The translations under genes and the position numbers were made by a program. Shown here one piece after another: positions 24,405-36,779 of a stretch of DNA of 64,000 nucleotides. The notes below the pieces were generated by a model. That model had not been told where the DNA came from. It saw only the letters and a list, made by a program, of their open reading frames with translations, and did no database searches. Positions within the stretch are counted from its first letter, which is position 1, and every line of letters begins with the position of its first letter. The DNA lies in the NCBI RefSeq assembly GCF_001039355.2, contig NW_019773981.1, forward strand, positions 263,510 through 327,509. The letters run 5' to 3'. Source of the DNA: Lingula anatina. Lineage: Eukaryota > Brachiopoda > Lingulata > Lingulida > Lingulidae.

Positions 24405-27400
24405 TTAAGTAATATTAAATGCTATCAATCCGGCTGCCATTCCTGTCATTATGACAAAGATGATATCAACCTTCTCGAAAAAAGAAGCAGAATTGACGTT
24501 GGCTGCCTTCGTCACAAACCAAGTAGTGGCATCTGGCGGCTGAGTTGATGCGCAGTTATGGGTTTTATCACGAATCACGCGCAGAGGAAAGGCGTTCCCC
24601 TTGTATGTGTAAGCCGCTGTCTCAGATTCGATCCGATCCTGCAGTGAAGCAAACAAACTGAAACCTTCGTCATAATTACGGATATATTTGGCCAAGAGAA
24701 GATTAAGGCTTAACTGAACTGCGAATTGGGATTCCTCTCGTTCGCGTGGGTAGACGGTGCTAGAGGAGATATTCTTAACAAGGCAGCTGTAAGGTTTTTG
24801 ACCCATCCTTTGTGGTCGCCATGTTTTAACGTAGTCATTACCTAAAAGGTTTGCAAGATTCCGCGGGAAACGAAAAGATTTACAGGCATCAAACACCTCA
24901 TCGATGGTGTCATTTCCGGTGACCATGAAATCGATAACCAGCTTGTACAACACGTTGACAAGAGAAAGGAAAGGTGACGCGCACATTTCCGGCATCTCTT
25001 CACTTGGGCAGGTCATCTGGAAAAAAAAAACATTTTTGTACTCATTTAGAGCAATTCGATTAAGCAGTGAGCAATGTTTACTTGCCAGTCATTCAGAACA
25101 CCATGTCTTCCTGTATAATTCAGAAGGAACTATCGATGGGTTTTACTTGAGTTTTTTTCCTTTTCATTCAGCCTTTGCATTTAATATGGAATATTTTGGT
25201 TTCAAAGTTGTGCCTAGGTAAAATGTATTAATTATTTCTAAAAAACGTGTATTTCATGCGAATGACGAGAATAGATAAATGTGTTGTCTTTGATGTCTTA
25301 CAATGCTTGTGTTGGAGTTACACGATTCTAGTGGTTCCGGTGTTGTTGGATCCACAAGCGCTGAAAACGCCACAGGATTAAACTTCTTAACATCCGACTC
25401 GCCTGAATAGTATACAAATAGCATTTCAACATACGTATATATACATGTATATGGGGTCATCAGGGAACTAAGTAATGAGAACTTTGGTTTTTTATATGTG
25501 CGATAAATATATAATTATCGCACACATAAACAAGGTACCAAAGCTGGCAAATGTACTTAAAAAAGCAGAAAATAATGATGCAAAATACGTTATTTTGTCA
25601 ATTTTGTTGCATTATTACAAAATGCTTAACAATAAAATCAATACCAAAATTTTACTATACACAACATGTAACACGGGCATTAAGAATGTGTAACAAGTTC
25701 AAGACTTCAGGCCCATGAAAGTTCAAGTTCACGCCTTAAAATGCCAGAATAAGAAAAAAGAAAATATCACAAAAGTGCATTAATTCAAGAAAAAATAATT
25801 CGATCGATTTGTTTTTCAAATATCAGATGTATGGTAATTCTAAGAATCATTCCTATTAGTTAAAAAATAAAAAGTAACACAGTCTTCTTTCATAATGTTT
25901 GTGACGGCAGTGCACAAAGTAGGTTTTTGCCAATTTTGATGCAATATTGCATAATGCATATTGCATAATTTAAAACATAATCACCACCAATTTGTAATCA
26001 CCTACTATACGTAGCATGCACATTCAGAAAATGAACTTCAATTCACTTTTATGCCCATGGGAGTTGTTTGGTCCCCATTGTAAATGCCAATCTGTGAAAA
26101 GTAAAAATTTCACAAAGAGCTGCATCTAAGCTTTCAGAAAAAAGATGTTATCAGACTGGTTCTTCCACGCCAGCTGCATTTCATTCCTATGCATCAATCC
26201 AGTAAGTTTGATAATCAAAAGTATTAAGGTTTTCTTTTAATGGTCACTCTGGCGACAGTACCCAAATGTTTTTAGTTTTGATGCAATATCACATAACGCT
26301 TAATAGCATAATCACAACCAATTTTTAATTATGCACTGCAATTATCATAGGCATTTGGAAAATAAGATTAGCAAGGGTCTTCAGGCCCAGGGAAGTTCAG
26401 AGTCACTTTCTGAAAATGCCAATATGTGAAAAATTAACATTTCACAAACTAACTGAATAACTTCCAGAAAAGGACACCAATTCCTAATATATTACAAAAA
26501 ATATTGATCACTCTTGTAAGTTTTAAGTCAATTGGCGTATCGGTTTTCCTTGAAATGTGTTATCTGCATTGCATATATGCTGGAAAAAGGCCAAAAACAC
26601 CATAACTTTTAGAAAATCTGCCGGATCGGGACGATTTTCGAACTCGACCTGTATGGTACAAATAATGAACAGTTCCGTAAGTTTGAAGACAAAAAGGTAA
26701 ACGGTTATCACGATCCTAATTGAAAGTTCTGAGCGACGACGGCGACGATAAACGCAGGTGTCTGTACATAAAAAACAAAAGTGCTTATTACTGTTGACAC
26801 AAAATGACGTTTGTGTCCACTAAAGCAAATGTTGCTTCACTCTAAAATGAAGAATAGGCAATGCATTTCTCTCCCCTTTTCAATTTATAGGTTGAGTTCG
26901 ATACAATACAGCGTGATGTTTGAAGGCAGCAAAACTGTCAAATGGGCAGAAATTTAAATATCAAAACTGAAAGAAGCAGTCAGTTTGATGCAATGTTGAA
27001 ACATTGACATGCCTAATTATGTATCAATGTGGACATTCAGAAAATGACACTTGCATTGGACATTAGATCAGGGGAATTAAAAGTCAGTTTGAAACACCCG
27101 TTTAAGAAAAAATCACAAAAAAAGCTGAAGAAGAAAAAATCACAAAAAAAGCTGAAGGAGAAAACAATTCAGTCAGGCATTTTTTGAAGTGCATCTCAGT
27201 TATATCAATCCTTAATGCTTGATAACAATGATAAGCATCATGGCTCAAATTCTGTTTTGTTAACGAGTAAAAATTCCTGAAAAGTGCACGGCGGCACACT
27301 GCATCTGCCCAGTAAAGTATGCTATTACAAAACTGATCATCATGAAAAAAACAACAATAAACATTTACTTACTGTTTCCAAGGCAATAACCAAATGAGGG

Positions 27401-28507
27401 CGTATAATCGTATCTGCAGAGCCAACAGAAATGATTTCTGGCATAATAAGCTTCAGTGGTGTGAGGCATTACATGCGTGATAGCCGTAATTGAAGTGTTG
27501 CCGCAAAGTCCACGGTAAGGAGAATCTCTGTAGCACTCGTTTGGGTTACCGCTAAAGAGTATACCTTGCCCGTGACTGTTGGAGATACTGTCTATGCACG
27601 GTCTACCAGGGATTCCATCTGGTTCATAGAATTTACCATGGCAATCCGGGAGTCCATGCACTGCTTCTAATATGGACGTCACACTACTAGCTTTCATTGC
27701 AAAGGCGTCATAGTTCGACAGCATGCACTCTACGGTCATGGTCCAGGATTTGTACTGATTGACGCCATGGCAAATGGCACAGAAGGAATTCCGGAAAGTG
27801 AACCCTGAGACTGGGTCAGACACAGGCACTATCAATCTTGCCTCGATAGTAGAGTTCGGGTTCTCACAGTTTTCCCGAATCTCATCGTCAAACCAATTCC
27901 CTGGGCATGCTTTTATCATCCAGAAGAACCTACTGGACTGCAGACGACCTCTTCTTTTTTTAGTTATCTGCGAACGACATTCCAAGTCATCGGCTCCCAC
28001 GATTATTGGCGGCGACGATGAGGGAGAAGTGTTGGTGTTAGCACTTATGTCTCTTTCGTTGCACTGCAGATTAGAAGCCAAACAGCAATCACCAAGGGCA
28101 TGGCACACGTCATCGCAATAACATGAAATGTAGATACTGTGACCAAGTTCCTTATCAAAGGGTTCCACGAGGGCGCAGAACCGCTGACGAGCTACTGGCG
28201 AAGACAACGCCCTGTTGCCCCATGGGTTTGGAGAGGTTGTGGATTCGCCATGTTCAGTAGCTGTGGTGGCCGAAGAAGATCCCAAAGGAGTTTGAGGAAC
28301 TGGTGTGGTCACAGGCAAAGGATGACTTAATGTCTCGTTGTCAAGGACTGGTGGCATTGGGGGAGTTTGTAGCTGATTTGGAGTAGAACTCGTAGTGGTG
28401 ATCTGGTCAGCTCCGCCTGTGCTTCTGACCTGTGACCCGTTTATTAGTGGGAGCCCCAGCAAAAGTAGAACGGTGCCCATCAGTAAATTCAAAAGAGACT
28501 GAAACAT
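24405..28507 (-). CDS. SMB-domain receptor-ectodomain-like protein, copy 1
   Basis: Three exons join in phase: 28507-27373, 25402-25302 and 25016-24405, for about 615 residues. A signal peptide (residues 1-24, MFQSLLNLLMGTVLLLLG) is followed by a P/T/S-rich linker, a somatomedin-B-like domain (Cys 111, 129, 131, 135, 141, 142, 149, with G-D-C-C), then a cysteine-rich region with C-P-G-N-W near 201, F-R-N-S-F-C-A-I-C at 238 and a second F-C-W-L-C at 360. This arrangement occurs in the extracellular parts of invertebrate family-B/adhesion-like receptors, but no seven-helix region follows. Exon 3 instead ends in a single hydrophobic stretch (I-I-F-V-I-M-T-G-M-A-A-G-L-I-A-F) with almost nothing after it, suggesting a GPI signal or a tail-end membrane anchor. 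Likely cell-surface; ligand unknown. Confidence 0.75.
25303..27372 (-). other. Intron 1 of SMB gene copy 1, with diverged tandem units
   Basis: Bases 25403-27372 form intron 1. Four diverged repeats start at about 25599, 25931, 26273 and 26981. Each begins near a TTTTGATGCAATATT-like core and later has CAGGCCCATGGAAGTTCA-like and TTAACATTTCACAAA-like stretches. Spacing is 332, 342 and 708 bp, the last enlarged by the dispersed repeat at about 26520-26830. The same series is present in unit 2. Confidence 0.6.
26615..26765 (+). repeat. Dispersed interspersed repeat, inverted partner of 22935-23080
   Basis: Contains TTTCGAACTCGACCTGTAT, an AGTTCCGTAAGTTTGAAGAC stretch and a CG-rich tail GACGACGGCGACGATAAACG. 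It matches 22935-23080 in inverted orientation at moderate identity, so both are members of one family. The unit 2 counterpart is at about 44222-44380. Confidence 0.5.
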
Positions 28508-28828
28508 ACTTCCCTAAAAAGATAAAATATATCAATTCATATATATGTACGTAAATATGTAAAATTTTGATTCACTCGAGTCCCGTATACATGGTGTATT
28601 ATTAAGGACCTCGTCTGTTGTGCGTTAGACCCCCTTTACACGGTAAGCAACATTTGTGCGACCGTGGAACTAGCCAGAACGACGTGTCGGGCTCAAAGGA
28701 GGTACGGTGTTCGCTAAAATCGCACAAGGGTGCAACACAGGATGTTCTGACGACACGGGACTGAAGCCCATACACTCGTCATCACCTACACCACTTTTCG
28801 TGATGAAATAAGGGGTGGAGTCGTGCCC

Positions 28829-28838
28829 TATATATATA
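28829..28838 (-). promoter_or_regulatory. TATA-like element upstream of SMB gene copy 1
   Basis: TATATATATA lies 320 bp upstream of the start codon at 28507. It is shorter but present in the third partial copy (50064-50071) and missing at the equivalent site of copy 2 (about 46455), where the flanking GTCGTGCCC and CGATTGCTATC are joined by a few other bases. Promoter function is inference. Confidence 0.4.
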
Positions 28839-29736
28839 GCGATTGCTATCTCAACTGAAGATAGAAAGATGTTAAACTGACGATTAACGGCTTGAGCTGT
28901 CTATGACTTATGCTTAGCAACGAGAAATAAAACGTCGATATTTTATATTTTCGGGATTTTTTTTACAGCACTGCATTATTTAATAATTAGATGCAGGAAA
29001 ATCTGTAAGATCTAAAACCCTTTTAGAAATCTTAACTTTTGTTGTTCTACCCAGTATGATATAATACTATAAACATTTTTTTCAGCTGCGCGTATAGGAA
29101 AATGCCTGGGTAATGCTATTTGTAATTAATGATTGACGGAAAAAAAGCTCACTAATGGACAATGTGTCGTGCCTGACATAAGGGCCATAAACATATTTTC
29201 ATACATAACACATCATCGTTAAGAAGAAACAGTTTTTACCAAGGATAAAAAGTGAGGTTGACAGATCTTTTTACGAGTAAACTTATACTAAACTTGGACC
29301 CATTAAAATTAATGCAATGACGAATAAAAAGTTTCATTCCCCATAGGAGTAACGCAGCACTCTCTAGTGACACGAATTACTAGATGACAGTCATTATTTT
29401 TTCACCTTTAAGGGCAAACGGTTATATCAAGAACAAATTAGGATGTCCCATTTTATAATGTTATAAATCCCATGAACACAGTTTATCGATAAAAGCCGAA
29501 TTCATTCCTTTGCTATTAAAGTCTTAATGGCATATATGTCCAAAGAAAATCTTTGAATAGCTTTATGTAGTCTCCCTTCGTATCTACAAAACACATACAG
29601 GAGAATAGTGTTGATATTATGTGCACTGGTAAGCGAAGTAGAGACAGAAAATGATATTTCCAACAAAATCAGTACTGAAATACATACTCCACAGGGTTTT
29701 TGAAAGAAAATAACAGTCATAATTCTTTCGCCTGCA

Positions 29737-30950
29737 TCCACATTTGAGATCGGTAAAAGATACTTGAAAAGGTGATAAAAGGAAATACCTGCATGTGACA
29801 CCATCCAGGTTTTCAGTTCGCTCTTTATCACCCTCTTCAGTTTTGCAGAAAGCAGCTACACCTTCGTTGGCACTTAACACGAAACAGTTTCTGTCTTTGA
29901 ATTTCTCTTTCTACCCTTTTTTTTCTTTTTTCGTTTTCGTTTTCTTTTCTTTTCTTTCTTTCTTTCTTTTTTTTTTTTTAATTTNAGATCGGTAAAAGAT
30001 ACTTGAAAAGGTGATAAAAGGAAATACCTGCATGTGACACCATCCAGGTTTTCAGTTCGCTCTTTATCACCCTCTTCAGTTTTGCAGAAAGCAGCTACAC
30101 CTTCGTTGGCACTTAACACGAAACAGTTTCTGTCTTTGAATTTCTCTTTCTACCCTTTTTTTTCTTTTTTCGTTTTCGTTTTCTTTTCTTTCTTTCTTTC
30201 TTTCTTTTTTTTTTTTTTGTCAAATTTTGTTTTGAGTTGGTTAGATTTGTTCAGACCTATGATACTGGGAAATGGAATATATTTCTTTTTTTAAATCTCT
30301 ACCTTATCCTTTTCTAGATTCGTGATTTTCCTACACACTCCAGTCCATTAAATAAAAATAAAATCTGGTCAAAGAAAATAACCGAATAAAAGAAGGGTAC
30401 TTGAAAGAGAAAAGGTAGGATCGTTGCATTTGAGTAAGGTTTTTGAAAAATGGTCCCGTTAAATGACCAAATCTCTGTGACAATTGGGTAAATGAGCAAA
30501 TTTGTGAACATGTTTACACTCGGCTATTTGAATGAGGAAACTAAGCACCGTTGACAAAGTTTTGATTCTCAATTTAGTTGATAGCTGATCTGCACACAAA
30601 TAATCTGACAGGGATATTCATGATTAACCGAACTCGAGTTTTATTTTTATTTAAGATATATTATATCGTTATTTGTGAAAAAAATATTAACGACTGAGTA
30701 TGATCATGACTCATAAAGGATTACTAGTGATCAGTGATCTAGTTTTTTGCTTACTACTGAAATATTGAGAAGCATTGAAAATTGCTCATAATTTCCAAGT
30801 AATTTCAAAGTGTAAGGAATAGTTTCTTTCATCAAAGGAAGTAACACATATGCCTCACAGCTAATTTCGATTTGTGTTCTGTGAAGTTGTTGTTGATATC
30901 TTTGCAAGCAGTGGGTTAGCCAAAAAATACTTATAATACTCCCGTACATG
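29737..30950. repeat. Block R, copy in unit 1, with internal false duplication
   Basis: A repeated module beginning CATTTGAGATCGGTAAAA, passing through a T/C-rich (TTTCT)n tract and ending near a GTGATCTAGTTTT...ATATTGAGAAGC stretch. Other copies lie near 34030-35045 (diverged), 47717-48690, 50955-51900 and 57855-58870, with partial ones at 54085-54300, 35990-36130 and 59010-59106. A single N at 29985 separates two nearly identical 240-bp stretches (29746-29984 and 29986-30225), best read as an unmerged contig overlap. Confidence 0.75.
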
Positions 30951-31150
30951 CCTTTTTTTGATAATAAATAAATCTTAAGTGATCATACACAAATGTCATC
31001 TCACCGATGACGTCATGATAAAAATATTAATTCAAGGGGATAAATATGCAAAATCGGTTTCTAAAATATCTATTTATCTCATCACCCACGAACACCGTTT
31101 CAACGCAAATTAAATTAAACCTCTCTTATATTGGTGTACCTAATTGTTAC

Positions 31151-31203
31151 ATAATATAATATAATATAATATAATATAATATAATATAATATAATATAAT
31201 ATA
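31151..31203. repeat. ATAAT pentanucleotide array, unit 1
   Basis: About ten to eleven uninterrupted ATAAT repeats. The counterparts at 48950-49013 and about 52115-52146 have different lengths, as expected for slippage after duplication. Confidence 0.9.
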
Positions 31204-32249
31204 AATATTATTTCAACTATACATATAGGTAAATGATTGAAGAAAAAGAGGCTCACTAATGGACAATGTGTCGTGCCCGAAGGGTAATAAAAATATTTCA
31301 TGAGGTTATATTATGTAAGTGTCATCGTCGAAGAGTTTTTGAGTAAAATGACGGCTTCTTTGTACAGCACTGATTTAAAGCAATTAACTTTGCAAATTTA
31401 AGTAATCAACATTTGTATCTATCGCGTCACTAACGCTTAGCTAGTGGGATATAAGGAGAGCGAGGAGAGAAGCTATAGAGCACGAAGAACATGGACGTAA
31501 ATACGGACAGTTAAGAGTTGTAGACTTCACTTAGAACATGAAGTTACAGCACGAGCGCCGACAAATAAACCGTTTAACTGGTCATTATGTGGACTATGTG
31601 GGTTTGCTTTGTGCCACCGTACGTAAATTTGACACGAATCGTGGATTCTTTGGATTGCGTTATGCACTAAATGAGTCGAAAACCAAATGTCCAATTTGGG
31701 CACACATTGAATTAAGCGTACTTAATTCATATGTGCAAAGAACATTTTTTTCTGTATGTAAAAAGGTTCAGTACAAATGACAGATTTTTCAAACATCGAC
31801 TTGTCCATCCGTTATTATGATAGAAAAATAATTTTCCAAAAACAAGCCGGAGTTAAACGCTTCAGATTTCAGTCTGTAATATTTTAAAAAAGGTCTATCT
31901 TTATTTCCAAATCTATCTTTATTTCCAAATTTGCTAATTTTTCTTAATTACTCTGCCGATCATAATATGTTATGATATTTATAACCCCCCTGAAAATTTT
32001 GAAAAATTGTGAAACGTGACTGTTTTACCCCAAGTATATGCCTTCAGGGACACTTAAACCTCCACGCAAAATGATTTTGACGCTTATCTCATCTACAAAC
32101 AATGTTTAATCATACCTTGCCAACTTTTTGTCCCTTTACTTTGACAACAGAGTTTAGTTCATTTCACTGTAAGGCCACCGGCCTTTTTACAATAATTTGT
32201 TAATCATTAATTTCTACGCATTACATTATACATTTCCCCTGTCCATATC

Positions 32250-33212
32250 TAATAACGACTTTCTTCTTATTTCTGCTTTTGTCAAATAATTCGAGATTTT
32301 TTCTTAAAACTCTAATACTTTCTGATTTCTTCAATATGATAAATAGTTCATGTGAACCCAATTCCCGATGAGAAAGTTATCCCTTAGCTCGCTATATGGA
32401 GGAAAACTAGTGCCTTTTGCACTCGACTACCTCCTAATTACAACACTGATTAATTCTCTGATCCCTAGAATTACCACTTTGTCTACCTTTTTCAATTTCA
32501 AGTTGATGATTTGAACATCTTAATCGTTCTAAAACTGATATACAATTAGCTTTATCAAATACTGTAACGTATGGCTCAATAATGAGATTATGCTTAGATA
32601 ATTTATATACATCTAGTCTCAATATAATTTGACATTTTGTTACACCACGACAAGAAATAAATATCCATGCACCTTTGATGAAATTCCTTTATAAATGAAC
32701 TTTCATCCACCACTCCTTGGTTAATCCAGACTATTCCAAAATCATACCCATATAACAGTTTCTTTACTTGTAATGCCCAACAATTCTTCTCGTTTTATGC
32801 CATATTTTACTGTCACACGTAACACGCTTAATAATGAACCTATTTCAGGTGCATTCATAAGCTTGAGCCAGTACTTAATTACTTTCACCAAACGTCCAAG
32901 TATTTTTTGTCTAATTCAACCGTTGCCGCTACGTTAGACGCATTTTTTCCTATTACAATAAAATTTGCAGAATTTATTTTGTACAACTTCCGCATCTTGT
33001 CCAGGATGCAAGCCCCATACTTTTGCCCCATAGTTTGAAATAGGAACTATCTTTGTATCAAAAACTTTTAGCCAGCAATCAACCTTGGCTTCACCAAATT
33101 TACTCATATGCTTTGTTACGCGCCTTATTCTGAAATCCAAGCAGTGATTAAAAAAATAATAATAAAAAGTAAAATAAAAATAAAATAAAAAAAGACTGAT
33201 GAGTGTGACCAA
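32250..33212 (-). pseudogene. LINE ORF2 3' remnant, unit 1
   Basis: Minus-strand fragments recognisable as the end of a non-LTR retrotransposon polyprotein: K-V-F-D-T-K-I-V-P-I-S-N-Y-G-A-K-V-W-G followed by V-V-Q-N-K-F-C-K (32934-33150), as found after the reverse-transcriptase core, then C-S-N-H-Q-L-E-I-E-K-G-R and C-C-N pieces (32434-32550) from the C-terminal Cys/His region. Stops and frame changes break it. The clade is not resolved. The duplicated counterpart is at 55080-56375. Confidence 0.7.
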
Positions 33213-34029
33213 TAAGAGTATTTCTTACCTTTGATGACACCGTTATTCTGCAAATAACAGCTATTGGCTATGCAGCACCCAACCTCCGCCAAGGCAGTCG
33301 GCTCGTTTCCAAAACTTGGACAAGTGCCGTCTTTAAATCGCAAACCCAGTATTTATCCGTAGAAGAGGAAGCCATCTCGTGTCTGTTGGACGTAAAATAA
33401 TTGCAGCAATTACCACAATTATCTGTACAGTCAAAGAGGTCACGTTCCTCGTACTAGTAGTTAAATAGATTTATTTTCGTGATAATGCCGAATACAATGT
33501 GGGCTTACAAAGTCACCGGTTTTAACATTAATTTTACTACTAAATCTGTCGTGCCACACGAATCACTATAGGTTATTGACATTTGTCTTTATTTCACCTC
33601 TTTTTAAAGGGGTAAAGCGCCAAGTAAGAAGAAAAGATGTCTCATTTTATCTATCCCTTTTTTTAAATGGTGTTGATAATATGCGCACTGGCAGTGGAGG
33701 ATTGAGGGTGGGTGTCAGGGGGGTCCTGACCCCCCCTAGATTTCCGAGAAAATCACATCTATGGTCCCCTCTTGAAATTAGAATTTTGACTAGCTGAATC
33801 ACAGCTCTAAACCGTATCAAATGGCATCGTTCGCCCTCTAAAGTACCAAAAATTTTAGTGGCCCTTCACCTGGCTCCGAACCCCACGCCAAGGCTGGAAA
33901 AGTATGGCTATAGCTTTTATCATCTTTAAACCTGAAATTAATGTTCATGTAGGCGTTTGTTTGGACCAATTGGCATTAGGATCAAAATGTGCGCTAAAAT
34001 TTGTAAATAGTTTTCTCATTTCAAAATAC

Positions 34030-35045
34030 ATCCACATTTGAGATCGGTAAAAATACTTGAAAAGGCGATAAAAGGAAGTACGTGCATGTGACGTCATCCA
34101 GGTTTCCAGTTTGCTCTTTATCACCTTCAGCTTTGCAGAGAACCGTTCAACCGCTACACCTTCGTTGGCACTTAACAGGAAACAGTTTCTGTCTTTGAAT
34201 TTCTCTCTACCATTTTTGTCAAATTTTGTTTTGAATTGGTTATATTTGTTCGGACTTATGGCACTGGAAAAGGGAATATATTTCATTATCCTTTTCTAGA
34301 TTCTGGATTTTCCTTCATGTATACATTCCAGTCTATGAAATGAAGATTAAAGGTGGTTAAATAAAATAATCGGGTGAAAGTTGGGTGTTTGAAAGATAAA
34401 GGGTACGTGTAGGATAGTTGTATTTGAGTAGCTTTTTTGAGAAACGATCTCGTTTAATGACCAAATCTCCCAGTCATACTGTGATAATCGAGTAAAATTA
34501 TGATCATGCTTAGACTTGGCTACTTTAATTAAGAAACTTTGTTAACACCTCAGTGTAATAGATAGTTGATCTGCACACAAATTGTCCAGCAGACCCATCA
34601 GGTAGTTTGCAGAAATAAAAATAAGACTGCATTAGAAATAAGTAGAGAACATTATTCTATAATGAGTAATGTATACATAAATTTTTTTTTGATATTTACA
34701 GAAATACCTTGCATTGCAAAATCAGAATTTTGATCTATTTTTGTTTGTTAAAGAACTATTATGGGCTATTCAGGGGTATTCATGATTAGCCTAGAACTTG
34801 AGTTTTATTACATCTTTATTTTGATAATTATTAACGACTTGTATAACGTAACACGTGATCATTACTCATCAGAAATTATTATATTCAGTGATCTAGTTTT
34901 CAGGTTACTACTCAAATATTGAGAAGCACAGAAAATTGTTTATAATTTCCAAGTAATTTCCGAGTGTAAGGAATAGTTTGTTTCATTAAAGGAAATATCA
35001 CATTTGCCTTATAGGTAATTTCGCGTTGTGTCATGTGAAGTTGTT
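34030..35045. repeat. Block R, diverged second copy in unit 1
   Basis: Matches 29737-30950 in order but with many substitutions and a lost (TTTCT)n tract, so this repetition predates the segmental duplication. Its unit 2 partner is near 57855-58870. Confidence 0.65.
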
Positions 35046-35196
35046 GACGACACAGGTCACGACTAAATCTGTCGTGCCACACGAATCACTAGGTTATTGA
35101 CATCTGGCTCTCTTTCAACTTTTTTATAGGACCAAGGCCTAGCGTCAAGTGAGAAAAAAAGATGTTAAAACCTGACATGTGGTTATATAAGTATAT

Positions 35197-35405
35197 CAGT
35201 GGCGGATTTAGAGGGGGGGGGTTCTAAAAAATATATTACACTAATATTCCCCTCTTGAAATGAGAAGTTTGCTTTCCAAAACACCCAAAAATTTTCGGGG
35301 TCCTTGAGCGGGCCCCGAACCCCACACCAAGGGGGCGGTGGTTGGTTCCGTATTGGAGACCTGTCGTTCCGGACCCCCCTTCAAATAATCCTGGATCCGC
35401 CCCTG
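35197..35405. mobile_element. hAT-type MITE
   Basis: Ends CAGTGGCGGA (left) and TCCGCCCCTG (right) are inverted repeats with one mismatch, and the interior is G/C-run rich. This matches the widespread CAGTGGCGGATCC-type non-autonomous hAT ends. The flanking TATAT repeats make the exact target duplication unclear. A related degenerate copy lies near 33690-33900. Confidence 0.6.
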
Positions 35406-36779
35406 TATATAAATCAATTCATCAGCCTCAAGTACCCACAATTAACTTACTGAACTTTGTAAATTAATCAATAGAAAAGTAAAAAAGACATGAGGTGAAA
35501 GTTATAAATTAAAACAATCAGGAGCAATCACGACCAGATAGATAACACAGTAATTAGTAACAGTAATTTGTAGTACATTGGACTCTTCGACTCGGAAGAG
35601 AACTGATTGTCTCAAACTAAAACTATTGATAAAAGCCGAATTTATGTTTTTGTTTTAAAGTGTCAGCGGTACATTTGAAGAAAAATGTTTCAAAAGCTGT
35701 TTTTAGTCCTCCTTATTGCTACAAAGCACCTTTAAATGTTTGATACATGTGTAGTCGCACTGGTGACCGAAAAAAAAAAATCACTGCTAAAATGCGTCGT
35801 CTCCGATCCCACTTCTGGATTTCTACTGTAGAAAAAAAAAATCAAATCTATCGGGTACAAAAGTATGGCAATAGCTTTTCTCATCTTGACGCTCGCTTGG
35901 AACACTGATCCGAATAAAGCAGAATTGTTTGGACTAATTGGCAATTTTAGTAAAATATGCATTGATCAAAACATTTAAACCTCCTCTCAGCACAATATAC
36001 ACGAAGGTTTGGGATCATGCAGGGAAACTTGAGAAGGTGATAATAGGTAACAAGTGCATATCCCTTATATGTTGCGTCTTCTAGATTTCCGGTTTGCTCT
36101 TTATTATCACCCTCTTCAGTTACTCGCAAAACTTCTGCGGCCTCCTTAGCACGAACTTAAAACTAAATTGTTTGTCTCTTCGAATTTCTTTTCACGAATG
36201 TGCCAGGGGTCACAGTATTGGAAAATGATTTGTAATTAATATTTTTTAATCTTTTAATTCTTAATTCAATTCAACTGGAAGTTGAAAGATTTTAGTCTTT
36301 GTCTTAGTGCTTGTACCGTGTATGATAAAATTCGCCCATTGGAATAATGAGCATGCAATAGGAGCTTTAGATAAGATTTCACCCTTTAGAAGTTTAAATT
36401 TTACTATCCTATGCTTCAAGCCCAGCAATCCGTTAGAACTGGATTAGAGGAAGCCCTTGTGTGTCCACCTTGTGGGCGGATTTGGATTTGAATAGACCAA
36501 TCAGCTAAACTTTATCTGATTGACATTTTAATTGATAAAGTTTAGCATAAAAACTTGTGAACTTAAACATTGAGGGGAGGATGTCTGGATTAAAGCTCAT
36601 AATGAATCTTAATTGTACCATGTAACTTTTAGTTTAGCAAAATATATAACCTGGTAAAGTTACAACATGGAGTCGTTTCATTTCTTCCGTGTGCGATGTT
36701 TAAAGCTTAGAGCCTGGGAATCTCCATAGCAGTTTCAAAGATCGCGATATCCCAAGATGAAAGCCCACAGTGCCCAGCC

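Larger units (their letters stand above)
20022..36779. repeat. Segmental duplication, unit 1
   Basis: Begins in the last nine or so codons of TLCD5 and continues through a minus-strand SMB-ectodomain gene to the sequence ending GCCCACAGTGCCCAGCC. The same order recurs from 37423 to 59352 with high identity (small indels and scattered substitutions). The unit is about 16.8 kb. It also contains older, more diverged internal repeats (block R, LINE remnants) described separately. Confidence 0.9.

Noticed and set aside
26630-26650. TTCGAACTC box considered as part of a tRNA gene
   Set aside because: No cloverleaf or matching A box; it belongs to the dispersed repeat.
31538-31780. 80-residue plus-strand frame in unit 1, partly kept at 54460-54771
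   Set aside because: The unit 2 counterpart is split by the TTAA element and the composition is not protein-like; conservation is explained by the DNA duplication.
32170-32200. AAGGCCACCGGCCTT palindrome, also near 54990, as a possible TTAA-element remnant
   Set aside because: It shares ten bases with the element end but lacks TTAA and any second end; may be chance.
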